NCBI GenBank assembly: GCA_947247005.1
Contig: OX365955.1
Coordinates: 39,163,822 to 39,227,821, forward strand
Reading direction: 5' to 3'
DNA: 64,000 nt
Source: Spisula solida
Lineage: Eukaryota > Mollusca > Bivalvia > Venerida > Mactridae
The notes under the pieces were generated by a model, which saw only the letters and a list, made by a program, of their open reading frames with translations, did not search any database and had not been told where the DNA came from. The translations under genes and the position numbers were made by a program. Positions 12,364-25,200 of this stretch are shown one piece after another. Each line of letters opens with the position of its first letter. Position 1 is the stretch's first letter.

Positions 12364-13776
12364 CACGCACGTTAATTAAATGTATATGACACTCTATATT
12401 AACGTAAATATGCTGTCGCTTACACAAATCGATCGGCCGATTAACAATGTTACCGCGGTAAGCGTAAAACGCACTAGTCAAATTCTACCCTGCTTTATGT
12501 AAGACCTCATAATTTTCGTATCTATTATCCGATTATAAATATTTAAAGCTTGTAATGAAGCAGAGATATTCATCACGATACCCTAATTATTAAATCCACG
12601 GCGACGAGTAAGAATCCGTTCCGCGTAAAAGTAAGTTTAAAATACCCCTTTTTTACCAAATAAAAATACAACCAACCGTCGAAAATCATCAAATATGAAT
12701 TTAATTTTCGATCGATTTTGTTCATTAAAACTTGTTTTAAAAGCTAATACTTTAAGGTTTTATAAAATGTAAAACTTATTTATAAAGCATTTGTGAGTTG
12801 TCGACCGCCAACGTTTTGATTAAACTTCGTGCATTTATGTACTAATTATTGCAAATAAATTTTCAAAATGGCGGAATCACGTCGAAAAGCGTGTGAAACG
12901 GGCACCTGCACACCTTCCATGCGCTAATTGAAAACATATTTTTGATTGAAACTTGTTTAAATTGTGAGATTAAATACGTTTTGAGGTACTGGTTGTACTT
13001 TTTTCTGGTTTCTATTGGTTCTGTCTTTACAAAATGGAGTCAAAAATAGTGATTTTTGTCACGATGCGGGACTATTTATTTCGGTAGCTGTATTGAACTT
13101 GCGGACTTATTGCCGAATGTTAATTATAAAATGGCGATTATTTACAATATAACCTGCTATTAAATGCATTTTGAGAGGTATTGGTTGCATTAAATTACGA
13201 ACCATGATGCTAGCTTTTGAAAAAATCGCCACAAAAGATGATCAATGGTCGGCGTAGTTTACATCAAACATTATTATGAATACGTCCGTTCTGTTTTATT
13301 TCGTTGGCGGTCGACAACTCGCAAATGCTTTAAAAATAGGTTTTACATTTTATAAAACCTTACAGTATAAGCTTTTAAAACAAGCTTTAATGAACAAAAT
13401 CGCTCGAAAATTAAATTAATATTTGATGATTTTCGACCGTTGATTGATTTTTTATTTGGTAAAAAACGGGATATTTTAAACTTACTTTTACTCGGAACGG
13501 ATTCTTACTCGTCGTCGTGGATTTAATTATTAGGGTATCGTGATGAATGTTGTATAAATAGACAGACATATATCTCTGCTTCATTACGAGCTTTAAATAT
13601 TCAAAATCGGATAATAGATAGTAAAATTATGAGGTCTTATATAAAGTAGGGTAGAATGTGACTAGTGCGTTTCACGCTTACCGCGGTAACATCGTTAATC
13701 GGCCGATGCGGCAGCATATTTACCAATTTTACATACGTGAATATAGAGTGTCATATACATTTAATTAACGTGCGTG
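12364..13776. mobile_element. 1.4-kb element with ~450-bp terminal inverted repeats, 7-bp target duplication
   Basis: Left end CACGCACGTTAATTAAATG is repeated inverted at the right end (CATTTAATTAACGTGCGTG). The arms run about 12364-12813 and 13303-13776, with small indels and roughly 90% match by eye. The 7-mer GTTATAT flanks both sides (12357-12363 and 13777-13783). The roughly 490-bp middle has no long reading frame but holds two similar blocks around GAGGTACTGGTTG and GAGGTATTGGTTG. Long-arm foldback elements of this kind are usually non-autonomous; the superfamily is uncertain. Confidence 0.8.
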
Positions 13777-14039
13777 GTTATATAGTCTTTAGATCTTCAA
13801 AATTATGAAAAAAATATATGTCATGAACTGAAAAAAGGCTGAATTATATATAACTAATATATTCATGTTTTCGCACATTATTACAAGAGTTAGTCATTTA
13901 TAAGGCAGCAATAAGACTAATTAATTTTTTTTGATGACTTTTTTGTTTTATTTTTGTTGTAGATTCGCGCGTTTTGGTTAACTTTCGCTTCATTCTGAAC
14001 AATGCGTCCATTTTCTTCCATTTGGGATAATAAGAGCTG

Positions 14040-14144
14040 TGCGCATGCGTAATGATGTAAAGCTCAATGGAAGGAATTTTTGTTTACATCGTTGCTTTGT
14101 ACATAATTACTCATCGTTTACGGAATGCAATCATTTAAGTGAAG
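14040..14144 (+). promoter_or_regulatory. candidate KIF27 promoter and leader exon
   Basis: TGCGCATGCGTA (14040-14051) is close to the NRF1 consensus. About 90 nt downstream, GTGAAG is followed by donor-like GTAAAT (14145). The ATG exon at 16158 has a good upstream acceptor (TTTGTGTTTCAG ending at 16138), which calls for an upstream non-coding exon; this is the best candidate seen. Inference only. Confidence 0.3.
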
Positions 14145-15496
14145 GTAAATATGTTTCATTATCATGTTTAATATCATGTCCACTCTAGAATACTTTCGAT
14201 CAAGGCGTGTTAATGATGCTTTTATTTGCTGAGAGTGCAGGACTAATTGCAACAAATTTATCGTCAATTGCCCTGTTTCAGTGACTGACCTGTTTCGGTG
14301 ACCTGTTTTTCCTTGTGCTATACTCTGTTTTGAAGATTTCTATGATGTCAAAAATTTATGCAAACTCAACTGTAAACAAACAGCTGTCCATGCGGTTATC
14401 AAAAACTAAAAAAAAGGATTCTAAAAAATAATTGCCCCTGGTTTTTATTATACTATGGTATTTTTGAACTTTTTCTTATTACTTTTTATACCTATCCTTG
14501 TAAGTGCCCTAAAATGATCCCAAATGCAAAAATTTATATTTTCCGCGGGGTCAGTCATTTTTTGTCCTCTGTTGAGCAAAGTCATGTGATCTAAACAAGT
14601 CCTGCCTATTTTTTCATGTACAAGGTGCCCCAAAAGTTAGTACCCTTCTTACAGTGTTGCTTGATATTCTTTATAGTCATCCAAGAACTATTGGCGTCTT
14701 TTGGCGAGAAAAAAAACATGGCGCCATTAAAATATAACCTTAGCATTTACATTTCCTAAAACTTCATAATGTTAGCTTTAATATGGTATCAAAATCATTA
14801 ATGTGCAACCAGAAATAAAAAAGTCATAGGAGTGACCACTTTTTCTCCTAATTTTGCACTAAAATCTGGTGTGGTGCCATGTTTTATACTGCCCACCTTT
14901 ATCTTCTTCTTCAGGCATAGCCAAGAAAGATGAAGAAATATTATAAATTCATTTATTTGATAGGTAATAGTTTCAACTTTAGTTGCATATTAAATTTTGT
15001 TTTGGAATTTTTATTTACAGACTGTATTTTTGGATGATGTCAAAGGTCACTGAAACAGGTCCCATTCATTTCCAGTAACATAATTCAATTGTTGCAATTA
15101 TATGGCAGCTTCCTGTGTTTATCTAAAATTCTCTGAAGGAATTTTGGTATAGATCAAAGCATAATGACGTAAAGTTAAAGTTAGGACTGAGCATGAATTT
15201 ATTTTCAATATATTAAACCAGTATGAAGGGATTAGACCTTAGGGTCACTGAAACTGGTCAATCCACGATACAAACCTCCACCACCATACATTGCCCAATT
15301 AAGCCTCCTCAATGCAGAAAGCTATGGTAAGTTAAGGCTTGATTGATTGTAACCAGTCACTGTCTGATATTCCCAATCACCTGATATGGTTGTCACACAT
15401 CGTCGATTCTGTTTTCTTAAATCAAGTGCATTTGCATGGCAAACTCCTTGACAGCGTGTTTGTCGAATTTGTTTCCGAATTCCCGGATATTACCTG
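14145..15496. other. candidate leader intron, no coding sequence seen
   Basis: AT-rich DNA with repeated GGTGACCTGTTT/CACTGAAACAGG motifs at about 14280, 15050 and 15245. The short open frame at 15339 ends inside the palindromic element that follows and is not a convincing gene. Confidence 0.35.
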
Positions 15497-15613
15497 CCCT
15501 GCGTTCAAGGAAAAATCTTGTGACTCACGTTTCGTACCTGTAACGTACCAGGTACGAAACGTTTCGCACCAGGTATGAAACGTGCGTTATGTTATTTTTC
15601 CTTGAACGCAGGG
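15497..15613. mobile_element. 117-bp palindromic MITE
   Basis: CCCTGCGTTCAAGGAAAAAT at the left is exactly inverted at the right. The interior carries repeated GGTACGAAACG motifs in both orientations, so the whole element can fold. It lies about 550 bp upstream of the KIF27 ATG exon. Confidence 0.7.
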
Positions 15614-16157
15614 CTGGTTCGGTAACGTATCCACGATTGGTTAAAATTAAAGTGCACACATTCTTCTAAAAATAAATCCAGTCGAAATCAGGGCTTAATT
15701 AAGTCTTAATAGGAGGAAAAGTGCACCCGACTAAACTAAACCCCATGCCCAACCCTCGATATTCTGTTACTCTACAAACTAAAGCAAGCTTCAGTTACTA
15801 CACTCCTCCTCAGTCCTTGCTACCCTCACTTGGGGATTCCATACAAACATAGATTTCCTTATTGTATGACGTTTCGGGGACATGTTCCCTGATTTTTTTT
15901 AAAATTATATTCTGTCGTATGTGTTTTCTGGGCTGTTCAGACTAAATATCAATAACAGTATCGGTGAGTTTGACACTCCTATACCCAATACCCCCACTGA
16001 TTTTTATTGCATTTTTGGCATTTTTATTTTTTCGACTTTCTGTGAAAATGTGTAGGCCGCGGCCTATATGGCCTATAGGAAGTTACGCCCCTGATGAGGG
16101 ATATCACTCTTTGGTCAAACAATTGATTTGTGTTTCAGAACATATTTAACTTGCAAG

Positions 16158-16211
16158 ATGGAAGTCAAAGAAAAGTCAATGCAGGAAGTCAATGTGCGGG
16201 TAGCTGTGAGA
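16158..16211 (+). CDS. KIF27: KIF27 exon 1 (start codon)
   Basis: Residues 1-18, [18 protein letters not shown], containing the first motor beta-strand. Donor GTAAGT at 16212, phase 0. The ATG is the first in the exon; the 19-nt leader follows an acceptor ending at 16138. Confidence 0.88.
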
Positions 16212-19200
16212 GTAAGTGTTATTTTTCTAATACATACTTTGGAAAGCATTTTGTGTTGTCAATTAAAATGACATTGAGCATGAAACCCCAAATTGTGCTA
16301 TAAACTATTATGTTTATTACTCATCAAATATATGGCAATATTACTTGACTTGTGACTGGGTGTGTGGGTGGTGATACTGTTAACATGCAATTTAGCGGGG
16401 TGGTACATTGGTGGATTACAAACATGAAAGAATAAACCCATGTTTGATCAGGGCTTCCTCTGGAGAATATTTAGCTTTCGCCACTACATTCGCCAAATGA
16501 AAAAAGTTGTCGCCACTTTAGCGCCACTTGGGCCAAATCTTTTCTCAAGATTTCTAATATATATTTGACTTCATGTATATGTATTAAAAACTACAATAAT
16601 GAATAGCTGTTTTGAAACTGGGAAACTATGCTTAAGCACTAAAATATTGCATTCCTTTTGTTTCTCTAATCTTCAGTGAAATCTTGATTTCAAATCAAGA
16701 GGCTATACAAATGATGACCAGATCACTTGTACTGGCACATTTACAGTTACTAAGTTCATGAAATAAAGTTCAGTTCAGTTCATTAAGTAGTCTGATAGAT
16801 CAATTACTTTTTATTAGGCAGACTGGCCCATGCTCACTGTAATAATTATTTCTTCCATTCATCACTTGACTTATCAAACTTTCAAGTTTCTCGTTGAAAC
16901 AATTTTTACAAGTGTTAAAATTTCAACAATAAAGCAATCTAACATCATTAACTGCCAATGAGACCCATTGATCAAACAATGTCACGCTTCAATCGTAATC
17001 ACTTTGGTAACCTGGCTTCACTGGACAAGACTCCAGGGGTGCAATAAACAGATAAACATGTCAAATTGTTAACACCTCGCTAATTGTTTACAATCTACAA
17101 ATTGACCGGAAGAGACCGTTTTATGACAATTTTACGACACAACCATGCAGTGAAATTGATCTTTTACGACATTAGGTCAAATTGTGTTAAGAAATTAGCC
17201 TTCGCCATGAAATTCGCCAAATTGATTTTTTTATCGCCAAATTCTTGATTTTGGCGCAAATGGCTCCATTTGCGACCCACAGCGAAAGCCCTGTTTGATA
17301 TTTGAGAGTTTGATTAATCTTGGGGATTAAATTTCGTGGTTGAGTGCAACAACGAAATCAACGAAAATTCACCCCCCTCGAAAAATAATGATTATAGTAT
17401 TCAGTTTTACTGATTTAATAGTGTTTTGTTTATTTGTGTTTGACTGAGACAGTCATTGTGACTTTGAGGGAAGAGAGAGAGTAGTGTGATACAAGGAATA
17501 CGGAGGTGCTACCATAGACTAATATACCCTGGCTCATTAACGTGCCCAGTGTACAGCACTGATACAGGTGAAACTACCTCTGGGTAACTAACCAGTTCAT
17601 CTCTATGCCATGGGTGTCAATTTTCCGGATTTATCCGGAATTCCGGATTTGTCTATCCTTGAAGAGCTATGCTTTCTGACCAAAATAAAAGTTATTTGAT
17701 GAAAATATCTCAAGAAATGGCAAAGTTATGGTCAATTATATCTGCTCTGAAGGATTTTCTTCAATAAAAAGTTTGAAAAACTGAGTTATATATGGTTGAC
17801 GGCCTCTAGTTTGTCAAAAATGGTCAGCCGCATATGATTTTCAGGAATTTTGATTTGGCTCTGTTGACACCCCTGCTATGTGCACACGGTATAGCACATA
17901 TTAGTCTGTGTCTAGTCGATTTGAAAACACTGAAAAGTGTTTTAGAAATGACCTAGTGCCCCGACTAGAATTGGACTGGATACCTCTTGATTAGTCAAAA
18001 ACGCTATCCACTTGAACACCTATGATTAGTGATTACCGATACTAACTTTAGTCTAAACAAATTTTCTTTCTAGTAATATTGTGTTTTCCATTAATTACAT
18101 GTAAATTATTATTATATTTTGATTAATTGGTGTAATTAATGTATTTTGATATAGGTGCGTCCTATGCTACCGAAAGAAAAGGTTGCTGGTGATGAGATGT
18201 GTGTAAAAATTAATCCGTCAACAAAACAACTGATCCTAGGAAAAGACAGAGGGTTTACATATGATGAGGTTCTATCACCTAAAGCATCACAGGTACGTTT
18301 CTTGTACTCCTGCTGTGTTGATGATTGTTACATGAACAGGGGTTCCATTTGACTCGAAAGTAGGGGTTTTGACCATTGAGATTTCCAAAAGGCCACATTT
18401 TGACCCCCAAGATTTTGGTTTGAAGGGTCATTTTCTCTTAAAATCATGAGAATTTTGCCTATAAAACGGTAAAATTTAGTATCAAAATGACCCTTCCGAT
18501 TCAGAAGCTAGTGGAACCCCAGTTTTAAACATAATTTTAACCAAGAATTTAGTTAACCAAGGAAAGGATTTAATTTTTGTTTAAAAAAACAGAGGAAATT
18601 ACATTTATGGAATATACAGTACAACGTCCGGAGAGCAACATCCTTTAGGAACTGCAAATTGTGTGGTTGTTATTTAGAGGTTGTTGCTCTGCAGAGGTTA
18701 AATTTTTAGTAAATTAAAATATCGGCTTCGGGAAATGTTGAAGATGTTATAGAGAGGTTGTTGCTGTACAGATGGCTGCTCTGGAGAGGTTGTTCTGTTA
18801 CATCTGTATGCATAAAATTGTGTCTCTATAATTACAGGAGGAATTATACACGCTGTGTGTTGAAGGTTTGGTTAAATCTATATTTGAGGGCTACAATGCT
18901 ACAGTATTTGCTTATGGACAAACAGTAAGTTACATTGGCTATTTATTAACATTATATACCAGGGCTCTCGCTACACTTTTGGGACTGGGACCAGGGGCCC
19001 TCAGATAGGGGAATTTCGCGTTGTTTTGAAGAAAATGGGGAATTTTGTCTTTTATAAATATCAATACTATTATAAATGTAATACATATTAAATGAACAAA
19101 AAGCCAATTTCAAGCTATAACAACAGATATAGCAATGGCTGAACAGCATTTACAAAGACTCTTCATGGATTTAAAAAAGAAAAAGAAAAAAAAATTTTGG

Positions 19201-22200
19201 AGGGGATTTTTTTCAGAAAATAGGGGAACATGTATATTCATTTAGGGGGGAATGGGGCCGATATTCGGCCCCAAAAATGGTCAAATGAGAGCCCTGTATA
19301 CAGGACTTTTCATTCATGGTCACAGGTAACTTCTAATATCAGACATGTAAGACATTGTAGTCACTATGGGACATTCATCACTTATTGTGACATATTCTAG
19401 AAGTGGTGGTGCAGTGATTTCTTTTGCTATTTTTAGGGCCGAATACAAGCACCTTCCCCAGCAAAATAACTTTCATTTGTCCCAAAAAATCTTATTTTTT
19501 TCCAAAAAAGTATGCATATTTTCCCCCTTTTATGCTCACTGGTTTCAGAGCAACTACGGTATAGCTGTTTTAGCTGCCACATGTGTCTAGAGTATTATCA
19601 GTAGAAAATGGCGAAATATGAACACTTTAAACCAAAGCAATCTTTTTAATAATTCCCAATTTCCCGAATTGGTGCGCTAAAATTTCCCAATTGAAAAGGC
19701 ACAGGCTGTTCAATTTTGTTCAAGAAAAATCACTGTCAGGTGTTAGTGTTGTGGAGATATAACCTCTAGTGTAAAATTTTGGTCTCCAGAGAACTCTATT
19801 AAGAATGAACAAAATTGCTTATTTTTCCGAACGTCGAACATCTGATTTCTAAATTGGTCACCTTTTGGCCCCACGGAAATATGATTAAATATCCACTTAT
19901 ACTGTTATAATGATCATGCTGGTTCTTTGATTTTGTGAATTGTATTTTTATCCATTATTTGTAGGGTTCTGGTAAGACTTACACTATCGGTGGGGGCAAT
20001 CTATCTCCGGTTACTGAAGATGAAGATGGTGTAATACCTAGAGCTATACGACAAATGTTTGACATCATCAGTGTATGTATTACTCACAATCAATTACACA
20101 CTGCAGTTATTGCTGAAACAACTGTAATTTTATTTCGTTAATTAGCATTAATACGGTAGTTAACTGGTGGACAATTTTTAAATTTGAAATTTAAGGAAAA
20201 TACTTCACCAAAGTAGTTGCAATGTCTTTAATAAACCAGATGTTCTTTTTCTCACCTCTTGGGCAAAGGTGGTTGGGCTCAGGAGGGGAAGGATTCAATT
20301 TAAAGGGGAAATAATTAATATTTCATATAAAACATGATGAATTTTTCAATGTTCTCTCCCTTACCCCCTCCATATCATGTTCTGAATGCAAATTCTGAGC
20401 AAGAAGATTGCCTTCAATTAAGGGGGTGTACAGTTCAACCTCACCAGAGCGGTCCTCTGTAGTAGAGCAACAGTCTCTCTATAACCGCACCTTCATAGTA
20501 TCCTTTAGCTGGTATTTACTATAAGTGTAACCTCTGCAGAGCAACACCTTCTAAACAACAGCCAATATTTGCTGCTCCAAAAAGGGTGTTGCTCTGCAGA
20601 AATTGTACTGTTCATGTTTATTACATACGTCTCTGGATAAACGTTGGTGTTTTAGGTTGTGAAGAATGTGAACTATACTGTGAAGGTGTCGTATATAGAG
20701 ATATATAAGGAAGAGTTGAGAGATCTGTTAGAACTGAATGTAGATAACAAACCAGATCTTCATGTGCGTGAAGATGACAAGGGAAATACAGGTAATTACA
20801 GTAAAATCAGTTAAAATCAATATTTTTTTAGGTAGTTGAATTTTCATTGAACTCGTTCTTAAACTTTACCACAAATTATAATCCCCACATTTAATTGATC
20901 TCAAAAATACAAAACATAAGTTTGTCGTTTAAATTATGTAATCAACAAATTTACAAACACACGAAAATGAATTTTTTATAAATCCACGAAATTTAATACC
21001 CACGAAAATATGTGATTTTACAGAAAGTCCTCGGGTCCTTGTTTAGTTCTTCACATTAAAAGCCCATTTAGGACTTGGCAGAATGCTGTTTTCTTTTTAT
21101 TTCCTTGCAAGTTGCCGTGTTCTTACAGAGCAAATCATAAGATTGCTTTTTAGCACATACTTACTATCATTAGTGAACATTACTAGACGAGTCATATAGC
21201 TATAGTTCAACATCACATTTCGGGGATTATGTCCCTTACATTCACAGCTCTTGTTTTGACCGGTTGGCCTTGTAATTATGTTTATCACATAACCTGCAGT
21301 CCAGGAGTGCCGTAAAGCTGTGCCGTAAATATCGTTCGGCACTCCCAGACTGTGCAATAAATATTTAAATTAGCTTGGCGTGACGTTAGCCAATCCATGC
21401 ATTGAACCGCCAATGACGTCAGGATAATATCAACGTCGCCATGACGTCGCGCTTATTGTACCGCTGAATTTTGGCTGACACATATGCAGCGTACGTCATC
21501 CTTTTGAACAATAGCGAGCGTTTCCTAAGGTTATGTGATAAATAGAATCTTACTTTCGTGCTCATTACATACAAGTTTTATTAAACTCGTCGACAAAAAC
21601 AATATGACACTCGGCAAAGCCTCGTGTCATATCATTTTGTCCACTCGTTTAATAAAACTCGCATGTAATGAGCACTCATGCAAGATCCTCTATATAATTA
21701 TATTTGTAATTTTGGTTTTGTAAAGATGGCAATTCGCAAGTTTAATACGAGAATGCAGGTAAACGAAAATGTTTTAAAAATCTGAGGTTGTGAACGAGTT
21801 TATTGTAGACTATGAATTTTGGTTTTCAGTGATTATTGGTGCTCGGGAGGCCGAGTGTGAGAGTTTAGATGAAGTCATGTCATTGCTGGAGTCCGGCTCT
21901 GCAGCCAGACATACTGGGGCTACAAACATGAATGAACATTCAAGCAGATCTCACTCTATATTTACTGTCACCATTGGTATGTGTATATGTTTTAAACTTA
22001 CGGTTCAGTAAAGTCAATCAAATAAACCTACGCATTTTAACTAGCAGCTGTATCTCAACAGTCAGGTTGATGAGTTTGAGCCAGGTTTTAACAATTACTA
22101 TAAATGGAGATTCACAATTATAGTATAAATAATCTAACTGGTTTGTTATTGATATAAGTTTTCATTAAATGTATGTTTTGGAGAGAACTCAATTAATTCT

Positions 22201-25200
22201 TATTTATACTCTTGATTAAGATGTACTGACTGGTTTTAATCGCACCCCAAATAGATTAGTAAATTTAGATGACTGTACTTGCGTGTTTATATTTACAGGT
22301 CAGACCTGGTCAGAAAATGATGTGTTGGCCTCCAAACGTAAACTGGATGATGATATGGAGATTCTTGATGATGGTAGGATAATTTTATCTGCTTAAAGTC
22401 TTCAAACTCGAATGTTAAACCTAGGTCCCACTGAGGAATTCCACATTGGCAATTTTCTCCCGATTTCTTCCGATACCACCTGATTCATCACAATTCCTTT
22501 CGATGCACACTGTCTCACGACTCCCCGAAGCTTCCACTAGATCACAAGGAACCTGTTCCCGCTGTCCCGATAGCTCATTGATTTAAATCACCACATTGCT
22601 GTGGCCTAAGATGCTCAGTGGGACCTAGGCTTTAGATGTTATGTTTGTTACATGCTGTTTATTTAATTGTATTCTAACACAACCAGCAATTGTACCTATT
22701 AAGACTGGAAACGAAGGTGTGTTTAAATTAACATTAAAACACAGCTGATTGATGATGTCACATCTTGATGTCATTTACTAAGACTAAATGTAGCGTTTTT
22801 AGGAAAGAATGTAGCTCGACGTCAATCATGTCTTATTGTGCTGTAAAGTTAAGAGCATTGGCAAAGTTTGAATCTAAATTATGAACATGTAGCTGTGCTT
22901 CCTTGTGTAAGTATACCCAAGTACTCATTCAGATGCATGTTCTACAGAAACTTTAAAAACACTCATTCTACGCACCCTTGGTATAATTATTATGCATCCG
23001 CATTTGTGTCTGTGTTTTGTTTTATTCCACAACAAAGCACAGCTATATATTCTTTATTTCTGAAATATGCTTTAGAACTTAGAAATTATGTATCCCACAT
23101 ATAATAAAGGAGTCAATAAATTACGGTGCAAACTCTGTAGTGCAAATATTGGCCATTGTTTAAAGGTTCTTGCTCAACAGAGGTTAAATTTATAGTAAAT
23201 ACCGGCTAAGGGAAGTTTTGAAGGTGTTGTTATAGAGAGGTTGTTGCTCTACAGAGTGCCACTCTGGAGAGGTTATACTGTTTTGGAAGCCTTCAACAAA
23301 CAACTTCAACAACTAATAAGGCCGTGGCATAATGTCAATTATTGGGGTGGTCTTTAGAAGAAAAAAAGTTGAGCTATTGTTGTGAAGGGATCGTGTGCGT
23401 TGGTTAAGTTTATTGTCAGAGTCATTTTCTCAAATACTATCCACTTGAAACTCAACATACTTATTCACCACAAGGGGAGTCCATACTGACAAGGCTGATT
23501 ACTATGTGACCAATATTTCTTAGTTACCTGCCCTTGTAACTCCTAGAATTTTCACTCACAGATGAGCAAGGGTAGTATTAAGTACGAGAAAGTTGAGCGT
23601 TCAGCACTTGTAGGTAGTGCTCTTGTTATAATATTTTCTCTGTTTGACCAACAGAATCATTGGAGTTCAATGAGCGTGAGGGTATGTTTGTATCATTTTT
23701 GATGAGTGAATAGTTCACCTATCTGTGTGTTTAAATTTACAGCACTCTTTAAATGTGGTAACTTGATTAATTACCTGGGTACATGTATGTGATGCAGGTT
23801 TTTGTTATTATTTTGTAATGCTTCCCATAGTTGAAGAGGAGGTATATTGCTTTGCACATGTAGGTCGGTCTGTAGGTCAGACGGTTGGTATGTAGACTAC
23901 AGGATTTCCGTTCAATAACTTTAAGAAAGTTGCTCCCAGGATATTCAAACTTTATAGCGACTAGTATTTGATATTGGGGTCAGTAGGTCAGAGGTCAGAG
24001 TTACCATGACCTTTGATATTACTGACAAACTGCTGCTATGGGGGCATACATGTTTTGCAAACATCTCTTGTTCTTATCTAATAGTCACAATGTGGTGGAA
24101 TGGTTTATCATTTTTGTTTCAAAATGACCAAGTATTTGATTTATAAGCATGGGGTTTTGTCTCTGAATGATTCTAAATATTATGTATTAGTAAGCTCATA
24201 TATTGAACAGCTGGACTCGGTGATGGTTTTAAGGCATGTAAATTATTTATTTCTTCACACATCTTTTTTTTTCTAAAAACTATGTTTTGTTAGTTGTGGG
24301 TTTACTGAAAATGGCTCTTATCAAGGATCAGAAATCAGTAGAATTTGTTTTATATTATATACATGTATATTGATTTAAATTTGTTTCCTTATTGATCTAT
24401 ACAGGGGTTTTTAAATTGGATGTGGGTAACTTTATAATGTTTATGGCTGTAAAACAGGCCCATTTGAATAGAAAGTCAGATTGTTTTATAGTATTGACTA
24501 TGTTCATGCCCTTCACATGTGGATTTGTTAGTTGTTTTTGGAAAGACACAGGCCTGGCTGGGAGGCAAGGTGGTTGAGTGTCAACAAACAGAAATGAATT
24601 GCCGTTCAATAGGGTTGACACTCTCCTGTGAACTCATTGATATGTCTGATGATTCTATGAAATGTTATCAAAGTTTTATGAGAAGTTCTACAACTACCGT
24701 AATGTTCACTGTGTTTGTGTGTTTATATCAAGTGTCTTCTTAGTAGGGTGATAGTATATTCCGTAAGAAGTCTGAGGCAACTTGTATTTGAAAATCTGCT
24801 GTAATACATGTTGTTTATTTATTATATAACTGTTGATGTAATCATATACCCGGTAGATTTGTGCAATCATGGTAATTGACCAATTATTTTCTGAGTAAAA
24901 TGCTTTGTACAAAAAAACTTCGAACATCTCACAAAACTGTAAAATATAAGACACTTTTTGAATGGAATCAGTGGGAGTGTCGGCATATAGGTACTTATAA
25001 TACTCCAGTACATAACGAGTAACCCGTCTTTGAAATTACTTTTATTTAACTGGAGTTGACATGGACTGTGTTCTACAGAGACTCATATCTTTGTGCATTA
25101 ACTATGTTAATTGATTTAGTTATTTTCTGTTTTATAATTGTAGAAATGACCCACAATATGTTTGGAAAGTTTCATTTTGTGGACTTGGCTGGATCGGAGA

